NCBI GenBank assembly: GCA_963760735.1 | Contig: CAVXEB010000004.1 | Location: 868,001-932,000, forward strand | Reading direction: 5' to 3' | Length of the DNA: 64,000 nt | Source: CF-46 sp963760735 | GTDB taxonomy: Bacteria; Chloroflexota; Limnocylindria; Limnocylindrales; CSP1-4 | Shown: piece by piece, positions 1 through 9,127 of the stretch | Position numbering within the stretch: the first letter of the stretch is position 1 | Layout of the letters: each line of letters opens with the position of its first letter | Notes under the pieces: model-generated | The model's database searches: none | What the model was told of the DNA's origin: nothing | Seen by the model: the letters and a program-made list of their open reading frames with translations, nothing else | Position numbers and translations under genes: made by a program

Positions 1-1
1 G

Positions 2-1096
2 GTCGACGGCGGCCAGCCGCCGGACATGTCGCAGATCGCCCAGCCGACCGCGGTGCTCGCCTACGCCAACAAGGGCAAGGTCAAGGACATCGCGACGATC
101 GTGGGCCCCGAGGGCGCCGCGAAGCTCAAGGCGGAGTTCCCGTCGACGATCGGCCTCACGTCCGAGGGCGACAAGATCTGGAGCATCCCGACCAAGGCCG
201 ACGTCAAATCGATGATCTGGTACCCGGTGAAGGCCTTCGCGGCCAAGGGCTACACGGTTCCCAAGACCTGGGACGAGCTGGTCACCCTGGCCGACAAGAT
301 CGTCGCCGACGGCAGCCATCCGTTCTGCGTCAGCGCCGGCGGCCCCGGCACGGCGACCGGCTGGGAGCTGACGGACTGGGTCGAGGAAGTCCTCCTCAAG
401 ACCGAGGATCCGCAGGTCACCCAGGACTGGATCAGCCACAAGATCCCGTTCACCGACCCCAAGATCAAGGCCGCCTTCGACAAGGTCGGCTCGCTCCTGT
501 TCAAGGACAAGTACGTCGACGGCGGTGGGCAGGCGATCGTCAACGCCGACCTCAAGACCGTCATGGATCCGATGTTCAACCAGGACATTGCCGCACCGGG
601 TTGCTGGATGCAGAAGATCCCGACCTGGTACGGCCCGGGCTTCTTCCCGGACCAGCGAACCAGCAACCAGCCTTCGAAGTACACGATCGGTGACGACGGG
701 GACATCGGCATCATGCCGTTCCCCACGATCTCCGACACCTTCAAGGCCGCTGAGGGCTCCGCCGACTCGTTCATGGTCTTCAACGACCGCCCCGAGGTCC
801 GCGCACTTGCGGAATTCCTGGCGACGCCGGAGGGCCTCGAGGGCTGGATCAAGAGCGTCGGCGTGAACTCGCCGAACGTCAAGGTGCCGGCCGAGTGGTA
901 TGCCGGCAACTACAAGCTCAAGGTCGCGAACGACATCTTGGCCGCTGCGACGGCCGTCGGCTTCGACGCCTCTGACCTGATGCCGCCGGCCGTCGGCCAG
1001 GGCAGCTTCTGGACCGGCATCTCCGACTGGGCCAACAGCAACGGCTCGAACACGGACACCGTGTTGCAGGCCATCGACGCCAGCTGGCCCAAGTAG
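2..1096 (+). CDS. ABC sugar transporter substrate-binding protein (partial, 5' end outside window)
   Basis: Extracellular solute-binding protein of family 1 (MalE/UgpB-like), which captures a sugar or oligosaccharide outside the membrane and hands it to the two permeases downstream. The frame is open from base 2 through the first ATG at 26, and the residues before that ATG fit the family, so the true start and the signal peptide lie left of the window. The visible 364 residues include the hinge and C-terminal lobe, with the typical late segment FMVFNDRPEVRALAEFLATP near residue 255. It heads an operon with MalF- and MalG-type permeases and a GH3 glycosidase. No ATPase is encoded here, so a shared MsmK/MalK-type ATPase is likely. 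The exact sugar is unknown; the GH3 and GH1 neighbours suggest a beta-linked glycoside or amino-sugar oligomer (inference). Confidence 0.9.
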   Translation, partial: VDGGQPPDMSQIAQPTAVLAYANKGKVKDIATIVGPEGAAKLKAEFPSTIGLTSEGDKIWSIPTKADVKSMIWYPVKAFAAKGYTVPKTWDELVTLADKIVADGSHPFCVSAGGPGTATGWELTDWVEEVLLKTEDPQVTQDWISHKIPFTDPKIKAAFDKVGSLLFKDKYVDGGGQAIVNADLKTVMDPMFNQDIAAPGCWMQKIPTWYGPGFFPDQRTSNQPSKYTIGDDGDIGIMPFPTISDTFKAAEGSADSFMVFNDRPEVRALAEFLATPEGLEGWIKSVGVNSPNVKVPAEWYAGNYKLKVANDILAAATAVGFDASDLMPPAVGQGSFWTGISDWANSNGSNTDTVLQAIDASWPK

Positions 1097-1121
1097 GGCG
1101 GCGAATCGTCTCGTAACTAGC

Positions 1122-1154
1122 GCGGGGCGCCCCACCACCGGTGGGGCGCCCCGC
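1122..1154 (+). promoter_or_regulatory. Intercistronic hairpin between binding protein and permease genes
   Basis: A perfect 15-bp inverted repeat (1122-1136 and 1140-1154) with a 3-nt loop lies between the stop of the binding-protein gene and the GTG of the permease. No T-run follows, so it looks less like a full terminator than like a partial attenuator or 3'-stabilising hairpin. Such elements are known to raise binding-protein mRNA relative to permease mRNA in sugar ABC operons. That role is inferred here. Confidence 0.6.
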
Positions 1155-1186
1155 TACCATTCCGACAACGTCCGCGGAGGGGCAAG

Positions 1187-2353
1187 GTGGCGGTGGACCG
1201 CACGCACGATTCCGGCTCATACGGATCTTCGCGAACCGTCCTGGTCGGCAGCCTGATCGGGCTGATCCTCGCGGCCTTCGGCGTCAAGGTCCTGATCGAA
1301 CCCCAGGGGGGTCAGAACCTCCTTGGCTCGATCTACGACTTGCTCGGCAACAGCGTGGGCGCCGAGGCGTTGCGAAACGGGCAGGGCGATCAGTTCTTCG
1401 CGAAGCTCCTGCTCGCGGCCATTGCGCTCCTCGTCGGCGTCGGCGGGATCTGGCTCTTGTTCACGGCCGCGAGCTCGCTGGTCGAACGCCTGCCGCCCAG
1501 GATCCGTGACCGCATCCTTCCGTTGGTCTTCATCGCACCGGCCGTGGTGCTGCTCGGGATCTACCTCGTGTATCCGGCGGTCGTCACCGTGATCGGCAGC
1601 TTCCAGGACACGAACGGCGCGTTCACGCTCGACAACTGGGCGAGCCTCGCCACGCCCCCGTTCGTCGAGATCCTTCGCAACAACATCCTCTGGCTCCTGA
1701 TCGCGACGACCGGCAGCGTGGGACTCGGCCTGCTCACGGCCGCCCTCTTCGATCGCATCCGACGCGAGTCCCTGGCGAAGGTCTTCGTCTTCCTGCCGCT
1801 CGCCATCTCGCTCGTCGGCGCGACCGTCATCTGGAAGTTCGTCTATGCCTGGGTGCCGCCGAGCCAGCCGCAGTACGGGCTCCTGAACGCCGTCTGGACG
1901 GCGTTCGGCTTTCAGCCGATCCCGTGGGCCACGCAGTTCCCCATCAACCTCCCGTCGGAGATGGTGATCCTGATCTGGCTCCAGACGGGCTTCGCCATGG
2001 TCGTGTTCTCAGCGGCGATCAAGGGCGTGTCGACGGAGATCATCGAGGCGGCCAGGCTCGACGGTGCCTCGGAGCGCCAGCTGTTCGTCAAGGTGGTGGT
2101 GCCGATGATCCGCGGCACGATCGTGACGGTGACCACGACGGTCGCGATCGTCACGCTCAAGATCTTCGACATCGTCATGTCGATCAGCGGCGGGCGCAAC
2201 CACGACGACGTCGTCGCGGTGCGGATGTTCGCGGAGATGTTCCAGTTCTTCAACGATGGGCGCGCCGCGGCACTGGCCACCGTTCTGTTCATCGCTGTGC
2301 TGCCGGTGATGATCGTCAACCTGCGCAACTTCCGGCGTCAGGCGGCGATGTGA
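1187..2353 (+). CDS. Sugar ABC transporter permease (MalF type)
   Basis: Inner-membrane permease of a carbohydrate ABC importer, 388 aa. The start is GTG 1187, 7 bases after a purine-rich GGAGG stretch. Membrane segments are visible near residues 15-33, 75-95 and 107-130, followed by the BPD_transp_1 core. The cytoplasmic EAA-type loop reads EAARLDGASERQLFVKVVVP around residue 285. The region ahead of the core is longer than in a minimal permease and contains an extra N-terminal hydrophobic pair. The stop overlaps the ATG of the next permease by one base, which indicates translational coupling. The partner is the MalG-type subunit downstream. Confidence 0.9.
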   Translation: MAVDRTHDSGSYGSSRTVLVGSLIGLILAAFGVKVLIEPQGGQNLLGSIYDLLGNSVGAEALRNGQGDQFFAKLLLAAIALLVGVGGIWLLFTAASSLVERLPPRIRDRILPLVFIAPAVVLLGIYLVYPAVVTVIGSFQDTNGAFTLDNWASLATPPFVEILRNNILWLLIATTGSVGLGLLTAALFDRIRRESLAKVFVFLPLAISLVGATVIWKFVYAWVPPSQPQYGLLNAVWTAFGFQPIPWATQFPINLPSEMVILIWLQTGFAMVVFSAAIKGVSTEIIEAARLDGASERQLFVKVVVPMIRGTIVTVTTTVAIVTLKIFDIVMSISGGRNHDDVVAVRMFAEMFQFFNDGRAAALATVLFIAVLPVMIVNLRNFRRQAAM

Positions 2354-3252
2354 TGGCTGCACCTGCCAAGCCGATCGCGGCAAGCTCCAAGGGACGCACC
2401 AGGTTCTGGCGGGCGCCGATGCTCCAGAGCCTCCCGCTTCGCGTCTCCGTCCTCGTCATCTGCTTCCTGTGGACCCTGCCCACGGCGGGGCTGTTCGTCA
2501 GCTCCTTCCGGAACCCCCAGCTGATCACGCAGACCGGCTGGTGGACGGCCCTGATCCACCCGTTCGAACAGGGGTGGACGCTGCAGAACTACCAGCAGGT
2601 CATCGGGTCGAACGGCATGGGTGAGGCCTTCCTGAACAGCCTCATCGTGACGATCCCGGCCACGGTCATCCCGATCACGATCGCCGCGTTCGCCGCCTAC
2701 GCCTTCGCCTGGATCCCGTTCCGCGGCCGGGGCATCCTGTTCACGATCGTCGTGGCGCTGCTCGTCGTGCCCCTCCAGATGGCGCTGATCCCCATCCTCA
2801 AGCTCTACAGCGGCCTGTCCCTGTACGGCACCTTCATCGGGATCTGGCTGGCCCACACCGCGTTCGGGCTGCCGCTCGCGATCTTCCTGCTCTACAACTT
2901 CATGTCGCAGCTGCCGCGCGACCTGTTCGAGTCCGCCTCGATCGACGGCGCGTCCGCGTTCCAGACCTTCATCCGGATCGTGCTGCCGCTCTCGATCCCG
3001 GCGCTCGGCGCCTTCGCGATCTTCCAGTTCCTGTGGGTCTGGAACGACCTGCTCGTGGCCCTCGTCTTCCTCGGGCCCGGGGCCGGCGTCCGGGTCATGC
3101 CGACGGCGCTGTTCAACTTGCTCGGTGCGTATGGTGGTGCGTGGCACCTGCTCACCGCGGGCGCCTTCCTGACGATGATCGTGCCGCTCGCTGTGTTCCT
3201 GCTGCTCCAGCGGGCATTCGTACGAGGGATCCTGGCCGGCTCCGTCAAGTGA
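2353..3252 (+). CDS. Sugar ABC transporter permease (MalG type)
   Basis: Second permease of the importer, 299 aa. The ATG at 2353 shares its A with the stop of the MalF-type gene; the frame stays open further upstream, but that stretch is antiparallel coding noise. Six hydrophobic segments and an EAA loop (ESASIDGASAFQTFIRIVLP, about residue 195) mark the CUT1-family subunit. It pairs with the upstream permease to form the channel and, by family knowledge, needs a MalK-type ATPase that is not encoded in this window. Its stop overlaps the GTG of the glycosidase by 4 bp, so transport and hydrolysis genes are coupled. Confidence 0.9.
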   Translation: MAAPAKPIAASSKGRTRFWRAPMLQSLPLRVSVLVICFLWTLPTAGLFVSSFRNPQLITQTGWWTALIHPFEQGWTLQNYQQVIGSNGMGEAFLNSLIVTIPATVIPITIAAFAAYAFAWIPFRGRGILFTIVVALLVVPLQMALIPILKLYSGLSLYGTFIGIWLAHTAFGLPLAIFLLYNFMSQLPRDLFESASIDGASAFQTFIRIVLPLSIPALGAFAIFQFLWVWNDLLVALVFLGPGAGVRVMPTALFNLLGAYGGAWHLLTAGAFLTMIVPLAVFLLLQRAFVRGILAGSVK

Positions 3253-4829
3253 CGCTGGCGCGGCTCATGATCGCCTTCGCGGGTAGCGAGCTGCCGCGAT
3301 CGGCGGCGAGGCGGATCCACGATCAGGGCGTCGCCGGCGTGACGCTCTTCCGGGCCCACAACGTCGTCGATCCGCCCCAGATCCGCGACTTGACGACCTC
3401 GATCCAGGACGCCCGGCCGGCCGGAAGCCCACCACTGCTGGTGGCCGCCGACCAGGAGGGCGGCCAGCTGGTCGGTCTGGGCGACGGCACCACGCCGTTC
3501 GCCGGCGCGATGGCCATCGGCGCGGCCGGCGACGAAAGACTGGCCGAGCGCGTTGCCGGCGCGATGGCGCGCGAGCTGCGCGCCCTCGGCGTCAACGTGA
3601 ACTACGCGCCGGTCTGCGACGTCGCCAACAACCCGGCCAATCCGGCGCTCGGGATCCGCAGCTTCGGCGACGATCCCGAGGCGGTCGGGAGGCTCGCCGC
3701 GGCGACCGTCCGCGGCCTGCAGGACGAGGGCGTGGCCGCCACGGTCAAGCACTTCCCGGGCGCCGGCGACACCGCCTCGGATCCCCACCACGGGCTGCCG
3801 TTGGTGCCGCGGACGGACGCCGAGCTCGCCCGACGGGAGCTGGTGCCGTTCCGAGCCGCGATCGACGCCGGCGTGCGGCTGGTGATGACCGGCCACCTCG
3901 CGCTCCCCGGCCCGGACGACGACCTGCCGGCCAGCCTCTCCGCCGCGGTCCTGCGCCGCCTGCTCCGCGAGCAGATGCGGTTTGATGGCGTGACCGTCAC
4001 CGATGCCCTGGACATGCACGCCCTGGCACAGGGATCGGTACAGATCGTCGATGCCATCGCGGCGCTTCGCGCCGGCGAGGACGTGCTCCTGGGAACGCCG
4101 GACGAATCGGCGCTGGAGCGGCTGGAGGAGGGCCTCAGCCAGGCTCGGCGGCGAGGGCTGTTCGATGCCGACGACGATGCCGCCGCCACGCTCCGCCTGC
4201 GCGAGCTGCGTCAGTGGCTGGAACGGTTCGACCAGCCACCCCTCGACGTCGTCGGCTGCGGCGAGCACCAGGCGCTCGCCGCCGAGCTGGCCGAACGGTC
4301 GATGACCCTCGTCCGCAACGACGACGGGCTGCTGCCGCTGAGGCCGACCGCGGACACTCGGATCGCCGTCGTCCAGTCCATGCCCGCCGACCTGACGCCG
4401 GCCGACACGTCTTCGACGGTGCGGCCCACGCTGGCAGCGGCCCTTCGGCGGCGGGTGGCGAACGTGGAGGAGATCCTGCTGCCGGCGGCGCCGAGCGGTG
4501 GCGACCTCGCAGGTCTCGGCCAGCGGCTGGCCACATCCGACCTCGTCGTCCTCGGGACGTTCTCGGCGCATCTCCAGCCGGCCCAGGCGGCGCTCGCCGC
4601 GGCGGTCCTGGCGTCCGGCACGCCGACGGTCACCGTCGCCCTGCGCACGCCGTGGGACCTGCTCGCCTACCCGTCGGCGCGAACCCATGTCTGCACCTAC
4701 GGGATCCTGCCGCCGTCGATGGAGGCGCTGGCCGCCGCGCTGCTCGGCGAGGCGCCGTTCGCCGGCCGGCTGCCCGTCGACATCGCCGGCCTGTATCCGC
4801 GCGGTCACGGGCTCGTGGCAGGGAGCTGA
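3249..4829 (+). CDS. Glycoside hydrolase family 3 (beta-N-acetylhexosaminidase/beta-glucosidase)
   Basis: Cytoplasmic-looking GH3 enzyme, 526 aa, no signal peptide. GTG 3249 is chosen because it overlaps the permease stop by 4 bp. The TIM-barrel domain (about 1-310) carries KHFPG at 167-171 and an Asp-x-His pair at 178/180, the general acid/base arrangement of NagZ-type hexosaminidases. The nucleophile Asp252 lies in TDALDM. Residues from about 340 form a GH3 C-terminal-like domain, which is longer than classic NagZ. The NagZ-like dyad favours an N-acetyl-hexosaminidase acting on imported oligosaccharides. A beta-glucosidase or phosphorylase-like activity, as in some GH3 enzymes with this dyad, is also possible. 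Confidence 0.88.
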   Translation: MTLARLMIAFAGSELPRSAARRIHDQGVAGVTLFRAHNVVDPPQIRDLTTSIQDARPAGSPPLLVAADQEGGQLVGLGDGTTPFAGAMAIGAAGDERLAERVAGAMARELRALGVNVNYAPVCDVANNPANPALGIRSFGDDPEAVGRLAAATVRGLQDEGVAATVKHFPGAGDTASDPHHGLPLVPRTDAELARRELVPFRAAIDAGVRLVMTGHLALPGPDDDLPASLSAAVLRRLLREQMRFDGVTVTDALDMHALAQGSVQIVDAIAALRAGEDVLLGTPDESALERLEEGLSQARRRGLFDADDDAAATLRLRELRQWLERFDQPPLDVVGCGEHQALAAELAERSMTLVRNDDGLLPLRPTADTRIAVVQSMPADLTPADTSSTVRPTLAAALRRRVANVEEILLPAAPSGGDLAGLGQRLATSDLVVLGTFSAHLQPAQAALAAAVLASGTPTVTVALRTPWDLLAYPSARTHVCTYGILPPSMEALAAALLGEAPFAGRLPVDIAGLYPRGHGLVAGS

Positions 4830-4834
4830 GCGAC

Positions 4835-6199
4835 CTACCCTCCGGCGATGAGCCGTTGATACCAGCGGGCGCTGTCCTTCAGCGTGCGCCGCTGGCTTTC
4901 GAAGTCGACGTGGACGAGGCCGAACCGCCGGGAGTAGCCGAGGCTCCACTCGTAGTTGTCGAGGAGCGACCAGACGTGGTAGCCGGTCAGCGGCACGCCC
5001 CCGCGCAGCGCCTCGGATGCCGCGGCGACGTGGCGTGCCAGGTAGTCGAGCCTGCTGACGTCGCGCACCCGTCCATCCGGATCGACGGTGTCGGGGTAGG
5101 CGGCGCCATTCTCGGTGACCGCGATCTCGGGCGGTGCGTACGTCCGGTTGAGCTCGAGCAGGACGTCGCGCAGACCATCGGCCGCGACGTGCCAGCCCAT
5201 CTGCGTCTGTTCCGAGCCGGGCACCGCACCGATCTCCCAGTCGAATGGGCGATCCGACCTCGCCCTGACGGAGTCGCGCCGGTAGTAGTTCAGGCCCAGG
5301 TAGTCGAGGTTGCCCGCCGGCGGGTCGGTGAGGTCGATGCCCTCGAGGTGGCCCGCCTGGCCGTGCGCCTCGAGCCCCAGCGCCGGATAGCCACGACCGA
5401 AGAGCGGATCGAGGAACCACGCGTCGCGAGCGGAGCTCCATCGCTCGGCGGCGAGTCGGTCCCGATCCGAATCGGTCGCAGGTGCGACGTGGTTGACGTC
5501 GATGGCGATCCCGACCTTTGCGTCGTCGACCAGCGCGTGGATCGCCTCGGCGGCCGCCGCATGAGCCCGCAGCTCGTTGTCGGCCACCCGGATGGCGGTC
5601 GGCCAGTCGTGCAGCCCGGGCGCATGGATGCCGTCGGCGTGGCCGAGGAAGGCAAAGACCGCCGGTTCGTTGAACGTCATCCACCCCTTGACCCGGTCGC
5701 CGAGGTTCGACGCGACCAGCTCGGCATAGTCCGCGAACCAGCCGACGACCTGCGCGTCTGCGAAGCCGCCACGGTCCTGCAGCGCCTGCGGCAGGTCCCA
5801 GTGGAACAGGTTGACGAGCGGTTGGATGCCCGCGTCGAGCAGGGCGTCGACGAGGCGCTGGTAGAAGTCGAGCCCGGGCCGATTGACGGCGCCGGTTCCC
5901 TCGGGCAGCACGCGCGGCCAGCTGATGCTGAAGCGATAGGCGCGCGCACCTAGATCCGCCATCAGCGCGACGTCCGCGGGGTAGCGGTGGTAGTGATCGC
6001 AGGCGACGTCGCCCGTGCTGCCGTCGGCGATGGCGCCGGGGTGGCGGGCAAAGGTGTCCCAGATCGACGGTCCTCGGCCGTCCTCCGCCGCGGCGCCCTC
6101 GACCTGGTAGGCGGAGGCGGCGAAGCCCCAGGCGAAGCCGGCCGGGAACGGTTCGCCGAGTCGGATCGGGTCCGTGTCGATCGTCGGAGATGTGCTCAT
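4835..6199 (-). CDS. GH1 beta-glucosidase
   Basis: Family 1 glycosidase of 454 aa, normal length, cytoplasmic. It hydrolyses beta-glucosides or beta-galactosides with retention. The acid/base Glu178 sits in TFNEP (175-179) and the nucleophile Glu363 in TENG (362-365). The N-terminal FAWGFAASAYQVEGA motif is intact. ATG 6199 is chosen because the frame upstream of it lacks family residues. The gene converges on the GH3 gene with 5 bp between stops, so the two opposite units together form a glycoside-use locus. It also lies 73 bp after malate synthase on the same strand and might be read through from it. Confidence 0.95.
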   Translation of the reverse strand: MSTSPTIDTDPIRLGEPFPAGFAWGFAASAYQVEGAAAEDGRGPSIWDTFARHPGAIADGSTGDVACDHYHRYPADVALMADLGARAYRFSISWPRVLPEGTGAVNRPGLDFYQRLVDALLDAGIQPLVNLFHWDLPQALQDRGGFADAQVVGWFADYAELVASNLGDRVKGWMTFNEPAVFAFLGHADGIHAPGLHDWPTAIRVADNELRAHAAAAEAIHALVDDAKVGIAIDVNHVAPATDSDRDRLAAERWSSARDAWFLDPLFGRGYPALGLEAHGQAGHLEGIDLTDPPAGNLDYLGLNYYRRDSVRARSDRPFDWEIGAVPGSEQTQMGWHVAADGLRDVLLELNRTYAPPEIAVTENGAAYPDTVDPDGRVRDVSRLDYLARHVAAASEALRGGVPLTGYHVWSLLDNYEWSLGYSRRFGLVHVDFESQRRTLKDSARWYQRLIAGG

Positions 6200-6272
6200 C
6201 GTTGGATCGTAAGCGGGACGTGCACGTCGGCGGTGGCGCTCCCGCGAGCATGGACGACGGAAGACGAGACCC

Positions 6273-7850
6273 TCAGTCCAGCAGGTCGCCCGCCCGGATC
6301 GTGAGGAACTCCTGGAACTGGTCGTCCAGGACGAGGTCGTCGAGGATCTCGGCGGACTCGGCGAGATGGCCGCCATCGGCCGTCCCGGCGGCGCGGATGC
6401 GGTCGAGCTCCTCGTCGCGGATCGCGGTGTACAGGCCCCCGGTGAGCGAGCGGCCGTCGTCGAGCTTCGTGCCGGCGACCCGCCACTGCCACAGCTGCGA
6501 CCGGCTGATCTCCGCGGTCGCGGCGTCCTCCATCAGGTTGTTGATCGCCGCGGCCCCGTTCCCATCGAGCCACGCGGCCAGGTACTGGAGCGCGACCGAC
6601 ACGTTCAGACGCACACCGGCTTCGCTCACCCGCCCATCGGGGACCCGGAAGTCGAGGAGGTCCGCGGGCACGACGCGGACCGGCTCGCCGCGGCGTCGCT
6701 CGAGCTGGCTCGGCCGATCGCCGAGGACGTCGTCGAAGATGTCCGTCGCGAGCGGCACCAGGTCGGGGTGGGCGACCCACGTCCCGTCGAAGCCGTCGCC
6801 CGATTCACGCTCCTTGTCATCCCGGACACGGGCCATCGCGGCCGCGTTCACGTCGGCGTCGCGACGGGACGGGATGAACGCCGCCATCCCGCCGATCGCG
6901 TGCGCTCCCCGACGGTGGCAGGTCCGGACCAGCAGCTCCGTGTAGGCGCGCATGAACGGCGTCGTCATCGTGAGCTGGACGCGCTCCGGCAGGACCCGAT
7001 CCGGTCGCGTCCGGAACGTCTTGATGCAGCTGAACAGGTAGTCCCAGCGGCCGGCGTTCAGCCCGGTCGCGTGCGGGCCGAGGGCGTGGAGGATCTCGTC
7101 CATCTGGAACGCCGCGTGGATCGTCTCGATCAGCACGGTCGCCCGGGACGCGCCCGCGGGCAGGCCCAGGCGCTCCTCGGCCCAGTCGAAGACGTTGGCC
7201 CAGAGCGCGGCCTCGGTCGAGGCCTGGAGCTTCGGCAGGTAGTACAGCGGCCCGCCGCCGCGCGCCACCCGCTCGGCGCCGTTGTGGAAGAGGTCGAGGC
7301 CGGCGTCGAACAGGGAGGCGCTCATGGGCCGGCCGTCGATGAGGACATGGCGCTCCTCGAGGTGCCAGCCGCGCGGCCGGACGACGAGCGTCGCGACCCG
7401 GTCGTTCAGCCGGTAAGCCTTGCCGTCGGGGCTGTCGAACCGGAGGTCGTGCCGGACCGCCGACCGGATCGCGACCTGCCCGCCGACGACGTTCGCCCAG
7501 GCCGGGCTGAGCGAGTCCTCGAGATCGGCCATGAAGACGCGGGCGCCGGAGTTCAGGGCGTTGATCATCATCTTCGGCTCGGCCGGACCGGTGATCTCGA
7601 CCCGACGGTCGGTGAGGGCGGCGGGCGCGGACGGGACCGTCCAGTCGCCGTCCCGGATCCCGGCCGTCGCCGGGTCGACGTCGAGCTCGAGTCCCGCGTC
7701 GATCGCCGCCTGCCGGTTGCGACGAGCCTGGAGGAGCGCCTCGCGGCTCGGCCCGAACCGCGCCTGCAGGTCCCCGAGGAACGCGAGCGCCTCCGGGGTC
7801 AGGATCTCGTCGGTGCCGTCAGCCCGGCGCGTGGCGACGATCTCGATCAT
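6273..7850 (-). CDS. aceB: Malate synthase A
   Basis: Condenses glyoxylate with acetyl-CoA to malate. The protein has 525 aa, close to the usual MSA length, and begins MIEIVATRRAD at ATG 7850. Conserved blocks include DLEDSLSPAWANVV, the Mg-site region ETIHAAFQMDEILHALG and GRWDYLFSCIKTF. No isocitrate lyase gene is in view. Instead the gene lies 55 bp after a molybdenum hydroxylase operon of xanthine-dehydrogenase type on the same strand, and a glycolate oxidase GlcD gene is elsewhere in the window. Glyoxylate may therefore come from purine or glycolate breakdown (inference). The frame continues open upstream of the ATG, but without family sequence. Confidence 0.95.
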   Translation of the reverse strand: MIEIVATRRADGTDEILTPEALAFLGDLQARFGPSREALLQARRNRQAAIDAGLELDVDPATAGIRDGDWTVPSAPAALTDRRVEITGPAEPKMMINALNSGARVFMADLEDSLSPAWANVVGGQVAIRSAVRHDLRFDSPDGKAYRLNDRVATLVVRPRGWHLEERHVLIDGRPMSASLFDAGLDLFHNGAERVARGGGPLYYLPKLQASTEAALWANVFDWAEERLGLPAGASRATVLIETIHAAFQMDEILHALGPHATGLNAGRWDYLFSCIKTFRTRPDRVLPERVQLTMTTPFMRAYTELLVRTCHRRGAHAIGGMAAFIPSRRDADVNAAAMARVRDDKERESGDGFDGTWVAHPDLVPLATDIFDDVLGDRPSQLERRRGEPVRVVPADLLDFRVPDGRVSEAGVRLNVSVALQYLAAWLDGNGAAAINNLMEDAATAEISRSQLWQWRVAGTKLDDGRSLTGGLYTAIRDEELDRIRAAGTADGGHLAESAEILDDLVLDDQFQEFLTIRAGDLLD

Positions 7851-7905
7851 CGCGCCGAGGATAGGCCGTCGGGCCTGCGATCGGGGGCGATGGCCGAGCC
7901 GGCCA

Positions 7906-8232
7906 TCACTCCGGCCCGATGTGGTAGCCGAGCGTTCGCGGGACGCGGGACAACGTCGTGACAGCCCGCGATGGCGACTCGCCCGCTTCCTCGGCCGCCT
8001 CGCGCCGCACCATCGCCTCGCGGAAGACCCGCGCACCGGCGCCCCGCAGCGGCTCCGGCGGGAATGCTCGCGGTACGGCCCCGACGACCGGCAGTCCCGC
8101 CGCCTCGTCGTCCGCACCGGGTCCGGCGACGAGCGCCGCCACGACCTCCAGCCCGAGCAGGTCGACGTACAGCCGGCGGGCCTCGTCCAGCGATCGGACG
8201 GGCATGAACAGGTGGCTCAGCGACGACGGCAC
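7906..8232 (-). CDS. Short VOC-like protein (possibly degraded)
   Basis: 108 aa from GTG 8232, starting 4 bp after the stop of the FAD subunit gene. The first 30 residues (SHLFMPVRSLDEARRLYVDL) match the first beta-alpha unit of glyoxalase/VOC proteins, including a His at the usual ligand position. The remainder does not show the second half of the fold or the later Glu/His ligands and is rich in Ala, Arg and Glu. It may be a decayed or frameshifted VOC gene, or a shortened family member. Its position makes it the fourth gene of the hydroxylase operon. Confidence 0.5.
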   Translation of the reverse strand: MPSSLSHLFMPVRSLDEARRLYVDLLGLEVVAALVAGPGADDEAAGLPVVGAVPRAFPPEPLRGAGARVFREAMVRREAAEEAGESPSRAVTTLSRVPRTLGYHIGPE

Positions 8233-8236
8233 GGTC

Positions 8237-9127
8237 TCACCAGCCGCCCGCGTCACGGACCATCCGGTGGAGGGACCGGGCGGCCACGACCCGGCGATAG
8301 TCGGCCGTCGAGCGGACGTCGTCGATCGGGTGGATTTCGCCGGCGAGCGCCTCGGCGGCCGCGTCGGCGGTCTCCGGCGTCGGTCGGGCACCCTCGAGCG
8401 CCTGCTCTGCGGCTGCCGCGCGGATCGGCCGGTCGGCGACGGAGCCGAGGGCAAGCCGGACATCGCGCCAGGCGCCGTTCCGACCACCGCCACTCGGGAC
8501 GGCGCCGTCCTCGCGCCACGAAAGTGCCATCACGACCTTGCTGATCGCCTGCGCGCGTCGGGTCCCGACCTTGCGGAACCGTGTCTCGCGCCCGCCCGCG
8601 AGCGGGATGCGGACCCGGAGGATCAGCTCGTCGGGGGCGAGGGCGGTCCGGCGATAGGCCACCCAGAACGCGTCGGCCGGGATCGTCCGCTCGCCCCGCG
8701 GACCACCGACGACGAACGCCGCGTCGAGCGCGAGCAGGACCGGCAGCGTATCGCCGGCCGGCGACGCATTCGCGGCGTTGCCGCCGATCGTGCCGCGGTT
8801 CTGGATCTGTGCAGCCCCGATCGTCGCAGCGGCCTCGACGAGGGCCGGCAGGTGCTCGCGACAGACGCCCGATCGCCGGATGTCCGTGTACGTCGTCAGC
8901 GCGCCCAGGACGACCGCGTCGCCGTCGACGGCGATCCCGCGCAGCTCGCCGAGTCGCGAGAGGTCGACCATCCGTCGCGGCGGCTCGCCGATCTCGCCGG
9001 TGATCCGGACCATCACGTCCGTGCCGCCCGCGATCGGGGTGACCTGGTCCTCGGCCGTGGACCCGGCCAGCATGGCCCACGCTTCCGCCAGCGACGCGGG
9101 AATCTCGATCGGCGGCTCGACCGGCAC
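8237..9127 (-). CDS. Molybdenum hydroxylase FAD-binding subunit (XdhB/CoxM type)
   Basis: Medium subunit of a xanthine-dehydrogenase-family enzyme, 296 aa. It binds FAD and passes electrons from the iron-sulfur subunit to the acceptor. The FAD motifs PIAGGTDVMV (about residues 27-36) and TIGGNAANASPAGD (about 106-119) are present, and the C-terminal CO-dehydrogenase flavoprotein domain follows. GTG 9127 directly abuts the stop of the iron-sulfur subunit gene. It is the third gene of the operon large-small-medium. Confidence 0.93.
   Translation of the reverse strand: MPVEPPIEIPASLAEAWAMLAGSTAEDQVTPIAGGTDVMVRITGEIGEPPRRMVDLSRLGELRGIAVDGDAVVLGALTTYTDIRRSGVCREHLPALVEAAATIGAAQIQNRGTIGGNAANASPAGDTLPVLLALDAAFVVGGPRGERTIPADAFWVAYRRTALAPDELILRVRIPLAGGRETRFRKVGTRRAQAISKVVMALSWREDGAVPSGGGRNGAWRDVRLALGSVADRPIRAAAAEQALEGARPTPETADAAAEALAGEIHPIDDVRSTADYRRVVAARSLHRMVRDAGGW

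Noticed and set aside
2892..6251. A 1,119-codon open frame on the minus strand across the GH3 gene
   Set aside because: It is antisense to well-supported permease and GH3 genes, is extremely Arg/Pro-rich and has no family features. It is open only because of high GC.
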